Below, in pieces: positions 57,528 through 64,000 of a stretch of 64,000 nucleotides of DNA. The notes beneath the pieces are model-generated. The model saw only the letters and a list, made by a program, of their open reading frames with translations. It was not told the DNA's origin and did no database searches. This DNA is from JAIPDZ01 sp034522175 (GTDB lineage: Bacteria > Desulfobacterota > DSM-4660 > Desulfatiglandales > Desulfatiglandaceae), in contig JAXHLQ010000001.1 of the NCBI GenBank assembly GCA_034522175.1, forward strand, positions 2,914,001-2,978,000. Direction: 5' to 3'. A program made the position numbers and the translations under genes. Position 1 is the stretch's first letter; every line of letters starts with the position of its first letter.

Positions 57528-59268
57528 TCACCCTCTGATCGATCTCGGCAGCAGCATCTGATGATGGGGGCAGAGGGTGGGTGGGTTTTGATAGCAACAT
57601 CTCGCAAATCCCACAAAATAGTCCCGAAGTGCCGCCATATCGATAATTTCATCCACCAGTCCCGCTTTGGCACAGTATATGGGCCGGGACTGATCGTGAT
57701 ACTGTTGGGCCAGGGCATTCATCTTGTCAATAACCGGATCAAGCGGATTCCCTGCATCCTGTTCCTTGACCAGTCGCCTGGCAAAGGCCGCTGCCGCGGC
57801 GGTCTCCCCGTGCATCACGTAGATTTCAGTGGTTTCGACGCCCAGGGTAAAGGCATTGTTCCGGGTAGCCTGGGGCCCGCCCATGATGTAATGGGCTGCC
57901 GCGGTCCCTTTCCTCAACACCACGCACAACATGGGCATATGTGAGCTCTCAATGGAGTAGATCAGCGATTGACCGAGTCCCAACAGTTCGGCGGTTTCGG
58001 CAATATCGCCCACGTCAATGCCGCTGGTATCCTGAAACCAGATGAGCGGGAGTTTGTCCCGTCCGCAGAACATGACCAGTTCATTCATCTTGATGAGGCC
58101 TTCGCGGTAGAGTTTACCGCCGATCCCGAGGTATTCTCCTTTTGCATACCCCGGATAATCCTTTCCGAGAAAGCCCTGGCGGTTGGCGATGACGCCCACG
58201 GGAAAGCCGTCGATCCTGGCGAGGCCGCAATAAACCTCAGGCCCATAGTCCGGCCGGTATTCCATATGTTCACTCCCGTCAAACACCCGCGCCAGCACCT
58301 GTTCAATGCTGTAGGTCCGTTTCTGATTAATGGGCACCAGAAAATTGAGATCTTCCCCCGGATACTGGGGTGCTTTGGGTTCGGCCACCCTGAAGGTGGA
58401 TGGATCGTACACCGGCATCCCGGCCATGCAATCTTTGATCGCGTCCAATACCCCTTCTTCCGTGTCAAACACCGCCCTCATGAAGCCGGTCTTGCCATGG
58501 TGAATCCGGGTGCCGCCGGGGGGGACCTGCTTGAAGTGCCGGGTGGCTTCAATGAGGGCCTCTGCCCCCTTTAGATCAAAATGGCCCTTGGGTGACATGC
58601 CGCTCACAATACCGCCACCGCCCACCGCCATATTGGATTTTTCATGGGCGAAGATAATGGCGGGGCTGATGGCGTGATAGCCGCCGCCGGCCGGGTTGGT
58701 GCCGAACATGCCCACGATCACCGGGATGCCCTTTTCCGCCAGTTCAGCATGCCTGAAAAAGGTCCGGCCGCCGGATCGTCGACCGGCATACACCTTTTCC
58801 TGTTCGGTCAATTTGACGCCGCTGCAGTTGAGGATCCAGACCAGAGGGATGCGGAGTTGTTCCGCCATATCCTGGGCGCGAAAGACATGTTCACGCTGTC
58901 CCGGGATCCAGGCTCCCGCCAGGACCTTGTTGTCGGAGGCAATAATCATTGCATATTTGGAGGATATTTTACCCAGTCCGGTCACCACGCCTGAGGACCC
59001 TTCCTGGTTGAACTCCGGATCGTAAAGGCTGTTAAGCGGGAGAAATGTCCCGGGATCCACCAGATGATCGATCCGTTCCCAGGCGGTTTTGTCCCCCCTT
59101 TTGTGTATCTTTTCAGCCGGGATACCCACGCGTTTTCGCTGTTCAATGGCCTCTGGCCACAGCCTGGTCGACCTTTGATATCGCCGTGCTGTTTTCTTTT
59201 TGCTGCTCCTTTTCCTTTTCTGTGAGTGCTTTTCCGATGGGTGTCATGTTTTCAAAATACTGCTTCAT
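57528..59268 (-). CDS. Glutaconyl-CoA decarboxylase-type carboxyltransferase (GcdA-like; one frame break)
   Basis: 579 residues when one extra base near 59153 is removed; family GcdA is about 587. The N-terminal frame reads MKQYFENMTPIGKAL and the rest AIEQRKRVGIPAEKIHKRGD. Strong family features: VVTGLGKIS, NKVLAGAWIPGQ, LNCSGVKLTEQEKVY, GTNPAGGGYHAISP, GTAAAHYIMGGPQ and HHQMLLPRSIR at the end. In Acidaminococcus the GcdA subunit transfers CO2 from glutaconyl-CoA to a biotin carrier. Here the carrier and membrane-pump subunits are not in the window. The substrate could be glutaconyl-CoA or a methyl derivative. It lies between the crotonase and the lyase-like gene. Confidence 0.85.
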
Positions 59269-59269
59269 T

Positions 59270-60480
59270 TTATTGGGCCTCCCTGTAATCAGCTACCGTT
59301 TGCTGCAAGGTCGCCACCAAACCTGCACGGAATCTGGGATCCCGATACAGCCTGGCATCCGCCTCCATCTCTTTTTCCACAAATGAATCCTCATCAAAGT
59401 CTGATGGGTCCACCCCGTCCAAAAGACCCTCCAGGGCATCAATGGACTGCGGGGCCAAGGGCTTCCCCAGGGTCTTGATCTCTTCTTTTACTTCTTTTAA
59501 GGGTTTGCCCCACAGGTGGGCATAATTGCCGGGGTTTTTCCTCCGGTTTCCCTCATTTTGGATCTCCGCTTCAGTCGCCAGTATGTGCTCATGGCCTTTA
59601 CCAAAACCAGGGATCTCGTCCTTGGGACAGATCGCGAGATTCAGTCCCTCGGGAAGGAGGTGTTCGCCTGTCTTTAGGTCATGCGCCGCCAATGCATCGA
59701 GGTAAGCCGCCTTGTCCGCCTGAGGATCGCCGGATTTCTGGCGTTTGGGAAAAGGAAACGGTACATCAACCAAGGCGTTATAGATGCCGATTTCCCTTAA
59801 CTTTTCGGCCTTCACCTCCCTGGCCGTCTTCCCCATGTATTGGGTGTTGGTAAGCCCGGCTTTGATGATGGATCGTGCAATGCCGGCCCAGCCGGGGATA
59901 AGCCCGATGGTGGCCTCGCTGAAACACATGCCGCTTCTGGAATCCCCTACCAGCACGTCGGCCATCAGGGGAATTTCCGCCGAACCGCCGAACCGTGTTC
60001 CCCCTCCGCATACGGCGACAACCCGAAGGTACTCTGAAAGTCCTCTGATCTTTTTATGAAGGGCCTGCCCTTTTTGAGGCGGCCGTCCGCCCATTCGAAA
60101 AGCCGATCCACCGCTTCCGGTGATGCGCCGGCGGCCTCTTTCTCCTTTTTGATTTCCAGTGTCCGATCCAGTTTGTCCAGGCTTTCTTTAAGATCCCCGC
60201 CGGCGTGGACCGGATCATTGGCCCCATAAAGCACGAGGAATTCAAAATCGCTCCGCTTTTCATTAACCCGATCCAGGCCCTCAAGATAGGCATCCAGCCC
60301 GGGGTTTCCCACCTGGTGAACCGGGGGATTATAGTAGCACAGTACCGCGCCCGCGGCGCCTTTGAATACAACATGATCAATCAACAAATAGGCTTTACCC
60401 TCCGACCATTCAACCAACGGGCCTCTGTTTTCATATCCCGGTATGGCATTGGACCGAATCAATCCGCCGGGTCCTTTCAT
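59270..60480 (-). CDS. Enoyl-CoA hydratase/isomerase (crotonase) family protein (one frame break)
   Basis: 403 residues after adding one G near 60065. AAGGAGG precedes the ATG at 60480. Crotonase features are GGDLKESLDKL (oxyanion-hole glycine) near residue 95 and, after the break, CGGGTRFGGSAEIPLMADVLV (second oxyanion hole and acidic residue) and LGLIPGW-like EATIGLIPGWAG. At ~400 residues it is much longer than typical crotonases (~260), with extra segments on both sides, similar in size to ring-cleaving hydrolases such as BamA/Oah. I cannot assign it to that family firmly. It heads an operon with the GcdA-like and lyase-like genes. Confidence 0.72.
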
Positions 60481-60800
60481 AACACGCCTCCTTATCTGTA
60501 AGGTTGTAAACGATCAATATATATAACAAGAGGTTGGGCTAATCAAGGATTTCCTGTAAATTTGGCGAAACCGGACCGGTCATTTTCTGACGAAAATCAG
60601 TCTTCGGCCGGTGGTGACCCCAAAGCGGGTATCCATTCAAAAGCCGCTCAGAAATATCAAGACAGGCTCAAATTGGACAGCGGTTAAGCGCGTGTCGGCG
60701 AGGGTCTCCGGCCCCCTTTTCTGAATTGACATGCTTTTCACATGGGCTTATAAATTGTGGCGGTTAGAACACAAATCCTTCAATATCAAGGGGAATACCT
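60481..60800. other. Divergent intergenic region
   Basis: 320 bp lie between the crotonase and acyl-CoA dehydrogenase genes. It holds a strong promoter toward the dehydrogenase, listed separately. An AT-rich TATATATAAC stretch near 60516-60528 may serve the minus-strand operon. No operator was recognised. Confidence 0.5.
60726..60754 (+). promoter_or_regulatory. Strong sigma-70-type promoter of acyl-CoA dehydrogenase
   Basis: TTGACA at 60726-60731 and TATAAA at 60749-60754 are separated by exactly 17 bases. The ATG at 60801 is 47 bases after the -10. Confidence 0.75.
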
Positions 60801-61952
60801 ATGGATTTCAGTCTTTCAATGGAACAGGAGATCCTGCGCAAATCAGTAAGGGATTTTGCCGAAAAGGAGATTAAACCGGTTGCCGGGGAGCTGGATGAAA
60901 AAGAAGAATTTTCCTATGACACCATGCAGAAGATGGCCGATCTGGGGTTGTTTGGGATGTTTGTTTCTGAAAAGTATGGCGGCCAGGGCATGGATTATGT
61001 GTCATACATTATCGCTACCGAGGAAATCGCCCGGGTGGACGGCTCCCATGCGGCCACGGTGGCGGCGGGTAATTCACTCGGGATCGGGCCCCTTTACTAC
61101 TTCGGCAATGAAGCACAAAAGAAACATTATCTCCCCAAACTGTGCAGCGGAGAGGCCCTCTGGGGTTTCGGTTTGACCGAACCCAATGCAGGCTCGGATG
61201 CTGGCAATTCCAAAACCACCGGGGTATCGGATGGGGACGAATGGATCGTGAACGGGAGCAAGATTTTTATTACCAATGCGTCCACCGATATTACCACGGG
61301 GGTTACCTGCCTGTGCCGGACCGGTACACGGGAAGATGGCCGCCCGGAGCTCTCCTGCATTCTGATCGAGTCGGGAACGCCGGGCTTTGAGGCCAGGGAG
61401 ATGCACGGCAAAATGATGTGGCGGTCTTCCAATACCAGCGAACTCTATTTCGAAGACTGCCGCGTTCCCGAAGCGAATCTTTTGGGGCCGAGGGGGAACG
61501 GATTCTACCAGATGATGCAGACCCTGGACGGGGGACGGCTTTCCATCGGTGCCATGGGCCTGGGGGGTGCCCAGGGATGTTTTGAACTGGCCCTTCAATA
61601 CAGCAAAGAGCGGGAGCAGTTCGGGAAGGCCATATCCAACTTTCAGGTCAATGCCTTCAAACTGGCCGACATGGCGATGGAGATCGAGTGTGCCCGGCTT
61701 CTGTTGTACAAGGCCTGCTGGCTGCGCGACAACGAAAAGCCGTTTTCCAAAGAAGCGGCCATGGCCAAACTTCACTGCTCGGAGGTCATGTACCGGTGCG
61801 CGAACCACGCGGTTCAACTTCATGGGGGATACGGTCTCATGAAGGAGTATGATGTGGAGCGATTCTATCGGGACCAGAAGCTCCTCGAAATCGGGGAGGG
61901 AACCTCTGAAGTCCAGCGAATCGTCATATCCCGGCTCATCGGGGCCCTTTAG
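60801..61952 (+). CDS. Acyl-CoA dehydrogenase
   Basis: 383 residues, the standard length for short/branched-chain acyl-CoA dehydrogenases. It introduces a 2,3-double bond using FAD and passes electrons to ETF. Visible: DFSLSMEQEILRKSVRDFAE, the FAD-binding GFGLTEPNAGSDA (137-149) and WIVNGSKIFITNAS, YSKEREQFGKAISNFQ, and LHGGYGLMKEYDVERFYRD. The end EIGEGTSEVQR holds a candidate catalytic glutamate at the usual position. It does not carry glutaryl-CoA dehydrogenase hallmarks at its C-terminus. It is driven by its own strong promoter and is divergent from the crotonase operon, probably acting in the same pathway. Confidence 0.92.
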   Translation: MDFSLSMEQEILRKSVRDFAEKEIKPVAGELDEKEEFSYDTMQKMADLGLFGMFVSEKYGGQGMDYVSYIIATEEIARVDGSHAATVAAGNSLGIGPLYYFGNEAQKKHYLPKLCSGEALWGFGLTEPNAGSDAGNSKTTGVSDGDEWIVNGSKIFITNASTDITTGVTCLCRTGTREDGRPELSCILIESGTPGFEAREMHGKMMWRSSNTSELYFEDCRVPEANLLGPRGNGFYQMMQTLDGGRLSIGAMGLGGAQGCFELALQYSKEREQFGKAISNFQVNAFKLADMAMEIECARLLLYKACWLRDNEKPFSKEAAMAKLHCSEVMYRCANHAVQLHGGYGLMKEYDVERFYRDQKLLEIGEGTSEVQRIVISRLIGAL

Positions 61953-62038
61953 TATCCGTTATTTTGGTTTCGACCATTTTTTTAAACCAACCCAAATTCC
62001 TGCAGCTCCATGGCCATGAGCTGTGAGCTGGTTCTTCC

Positions 62039-63859
62039 ATGTTAGACGTCATACTGGGTAAGGAGATCGCCTCTTACGTCAAGCGCCACCGTGGGCTGGT
62101 ATTTCTGTCGATCGTGCTTACCGCTGTTGCTTCCCTGTTTGTGGTGGTTCCTGCCTATCTTCTCCAGCCCTTTGTGGATGAGGGGATGAAGACCGGGACA
62201 GACCCGGTTGCGTGGAAAATTCCGTGGATCACATTCGAATCCGGATCGTGGTTCTCCTGGAAGCGGACCCATCTGACGGTGGTTGACGGGGTATCGCCCA
62301 ACCATCTCCTGGTGATCCTGACCGTCATCGCCTTTGTCTCCGTGGTGATCAAATCCATTGCCACCTACTTGGGCGGGCTCTGCGCCGCCGCCTTCTCCAA
62401 CCGGGCGGTACAGTCACTCAGAGTGGACCTTTTTAAAAAGTTCATCTCGCTGAGCCTCAGTTTCTATCATAAGCAGAAGTCGGGGGAACTCATTGCCCGT
62501 TCAACGGCCGATCTGGCGGTGATGCAGAACCTCATTTCCGAGATCCTTATCGGGCTTATCGAACACCCTTTGACGGCCCTGGTCTTTCTCATCTATCTCT
62601 TTGTCATGAACCTCAAGTTGACCCTGCTGGTCTTCTTTGTGGTCCCTCTCATTGCGCTTCTCGTGAGGCTTTTCGGCAGAAAGGTCAAGAAACATTCGGC
62701 AAGGGTCCAGGACGCCACGGCGGACGTGACCTCCGCCTATCATGAAACCATCCTCTGTCTCAAACTGGTGCACGGGTTTTTCAGGGGAAAAAGGGAGGTC
62801 AGGAAATTCAGCGATTTGACGGAGGTGCTATACAAACGAATTATGCACTGGAACCGCTGGCAACTGGGGCTGGGGCCGATGATGGATTCGGTGGTCTTTC
62901 TGGTAATGCCGGGCGTGTTGATCGTCGGAAAAATCTATTTTCACCACACTCTGGGTGAGTTAATGGCCATGGCTTATGCCTTTTCCCGGGCCTATCGACC
63001 CATCAAGCGACTGGCGATCGTCAACAACAATCTCAAGACCCTCCAGGGGGCGACCGATCGGGTGTTTGGTATCATGGCCACCCAATCGGATATCAGCGAC
63101 CGTCCCGGCGCGACCGCACTGCCCCGTTTACGAAGTCATCTGAAGTTCGATGATGTGGGCTTTGGGTATGCGCCGGATGAGCCGGTACTGAAGGACGTCT
63201 CCTTTCGCCTTCGTGCGGGTGAGATGGTGGCCTTCGTGGGATCGACCGGTGCCGGCAAAAGCACACTCCTGAATCTTATCCCCCGATTTTATGATGTGAT
63301 CTCGGGGCGGATTGCCATTGACGGGACCGATATCCGGGCGGTCACCGTTCAATCCCTTCGAAGGCAGATCGGGCTTGTCAACCAGGACACCCTCCTCTTT
63401 AATGAGACCATTGCCTACAATATCGGGTATGGCAATCCTCAGGCGGGTCTGGATGAGATTCAACGGGTGGCCAGGGCGGCCCATGCCCATGAGTTTATCC
63501 AGAAACTCTCCAGAGGGTATGACACCCGGATCGGTGATCAGGGGAGCCTTCTTTCGGGCGGGCAGCGACAGCGTCTGGCCATTGCGAGGGCGCTTCTGGT
63601 GGATCCGGCCATATTGCTGCTGGACGAGGCGGCTTCGGCCCTCGACGCCCAGAGTGAGCATCTTGTTCAGGTGGCCATCGACGAATTGAAAGGAACCCGG
63701 ACCATCATCATTGTGGCCCATCGGCTGAGCACCATTATGAAGGCGGACCGAATCTTTGTTTTGGAAGAGGGCCGTATTGTGGAGTCAGGTACACGCCAGG
63801 AACTGTTGAGCCTGGACAGGCGTTTTAAAGAACTGTACGATATGCAGTTCAGACCGTGA
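62039..63859 (+). CDS. ABC exporter, MsbA-like (lipid A/lipid flippase type)
   Basis: 606 residues. A type IV ABC exporter half-transporter: six helices in residues 1-340 with a longer periplasmic loop after TM1 than usual (KIPWITFESGSWFSWK). A nucleotide-binding domain follows: Walker A GSTGAGKST, Q-loop VNQDTLLFNETI, signature LSGGQRQRLAIARALL, Walker B ILLLDEAASALD and the switch IVAHRLS. MsbA moves lipid A from inner to outer leaflet; the close resemblance suggests lipid export, but the polysaccharide locus far upstream is not directly linked. The following gene is IHF-like. Confidence 0.87.
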   Translation: MLDVILGKEIASYVKRHRGLVFLSIVLTAVASLFVVVPAYLLQPFVDEGMKTGTDPVAWKIPWITFESGSWFSWKRTHLTVVDGVSPNHLLVILTVIAFVSVVIKSIATYLGGLCAAAFSNRAVQSLRVDLFKKFISLSLSFYHKQKSGELIARSTADLAVMQNLISEILIGLIEHPLTALVFLIYLFVMNLKLTLLVFFVVPLIALLVRLFGRKVKKHSARVQDATADVTSAYHETILCLKLVHGFFRGKREVRKFSDLTEVLYKRIMHWNRWQLGLGPMMDSVVFLVMPGVLIVGKIYFHHTLGELMAMAYAFSRAYRPIKRLAIVNNNLKTLQGATDRVFGIMATQSDISDRPGATALPRLRSHLKFDDVGFGYAPDEPVLKDVSFRLRAGEMVAFVGSTGAGKSTLLNLIPRFYDVISGRIAIDGTDIRAVTVQSLRRQIGLVNQDTLLFNETIAYNIGYGNPQAGLDEIQRVARAAHAHEFIQKLSRGYDTRIGDQGSLLSGGQRQRLAIARALLVDPAILLLDEAASALDAQSEHLVQVAIDELKGTRTIIIVAHRLSTIMKADRIFVLEEGRIVESGTRQELLSLDRRFKELYDMQFRP

Positions 63860-63932
63860 AGAGGAAAATAGGGGAGGGCATCACCATCAACAGGGTGTCT
63901 CTCATGCTATGCACGGCAAGGGAGCTATGGCC

Positions 63933-64000
63933 ATGACGCTGAATAAGTCGGACATTGTGAATCGTGTGAGAGAAACCGTCCGATTCAAGCGTCGACACAA
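63933..64000 (+). CDS. IHF/HU-family DNA-binding protein, partial (continues beyond window)
   Basis: Only the first 22 residues are in the window: MTLNKSDIVNRVRETV and then a basic stretch. M-T-L-x-K-x-D-I-V at the start is typical of integration host factor alpha and HU proteins. The ATG at 63933 has GGAG 8 bases before it; an in-frame ATG at 63927 is closer to that site. It is placed 73 bp after the MsbA-like gene. Confidence 0.65.
   Translation, partial: MTLNKSDIVNRVRETVRFKRRH

Noticed and set aside
60801..61952. Glutaryl-CoA dehydrogenase assignment for the acyl-CoA dehydrogenase
   Set aside because: The neighbouring GcdA-like gene suggested it, but the C-terminal EGTSEVQR and overall pattern fit short/branched-chain acyl-CoA dehydrogenases.
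1..64000. CRISPR array, tRNA, rRNA, insertion sequence or prophage
   Set aside because: No regular direct repeats, cloverleaf-like ends, transposase or phage structural genes were recognised; the S74 protein alone is not evidence of a prophage.

Overview
The window looks like a chromosomal segment of an anaerobic deltaproteobacterium (Desulfobacterota, sulfate-reducer or syntroph type). This is inferred from gene content: glutaconyl-CoA decarboxylase-type and propionyl-CoA carboxylase-type carboxyltransferases, multiheme cytochrome c, SdrD-like surface proteins, and dispersed 'GTCATTCC...GGAATGAC' palindromic repeats. No rRNA, tRNA, CRISPR array, insertion sequence or phage was recognised.

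Layout. (1) About 1-23.3 kb is an exopolysaccharide/O-antigen-type locus. It holds eight glycosyltransferase genes (two are GT2/GT4 fusions in opposite order), an AlkP-superfamily membrane phosphotransferase, a small DPGTG membrane protein, a kinase-like/methyltransferase fusion, an S74 self-cleaving secreted protein, GDP-L-fucose synthase, a MurJ/MVF-type flippase, a methyltransferase and asparagine synthase. It looks more AT-rich than the rest. (2) 23.3-28.1 kb carries malonyl/methylmalonyl-CoA genes: FabD-like transacylase, acyl-CoA carboxylase carboxyltransferase and a MatB/ACSF3-like acyl-CoA synthetase. (3) 28.8-51.4 kb is a long, tightly spaced + strand series with a copper and heme theme: an octaheme-reductase-like decaheme cytochrome, a small CxxCH protein, a ~1760-residue SdrD/TIG/beta-helix surface protein, three consecutive multicopper-oxidase (MCO) homologues, a conserved secreted protein, two NosL-like copper proteins, a MacB-like ABC transporter, a polytopic protein with a DsbB-like CxxC signature, and CusB/CusA-like efflux proteins. 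(4) 51.4-55.1 kb has a secreted protein of unknown function and a PAS-GAF sensor kinase whose gene converges on, and overlaps, a NarL-type regulator. (5) 55.3-62 kb encodes acyl-CoA breakdown: two HMG-CoA-lyase-like proteins, a GcdA-like carboxyltransferase, a crotonase and an acyl-CoA dehydrogenase. (6) 62-64 kb has an MsbA-like ABC exporter and the start of an IHF/HU gene.

Most striking point: the three adjacent MCO homologues divide the copper ligands between them. The first keeps only the N-terminal-domain ligands (HWH and HCH), the second only the C-terminal-domain ones (HPMHFH and HSH), and the third almost none. This suggests a heteromeric oxidase with a copper cluster at a subunit interface, served by the adjacent copper genes (NosL pair, ABC transporter, Cus-like efflux) and possibly coupled to the multiheme cytochrome.

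Caution: at least 17 single-base frame breaks interrupt otherwise conserved genes, many at homopolymers. They look like uncorrected sequencing or assembly errors. Interrupted genes are annotated here as one CDS each, with the approximate break given.
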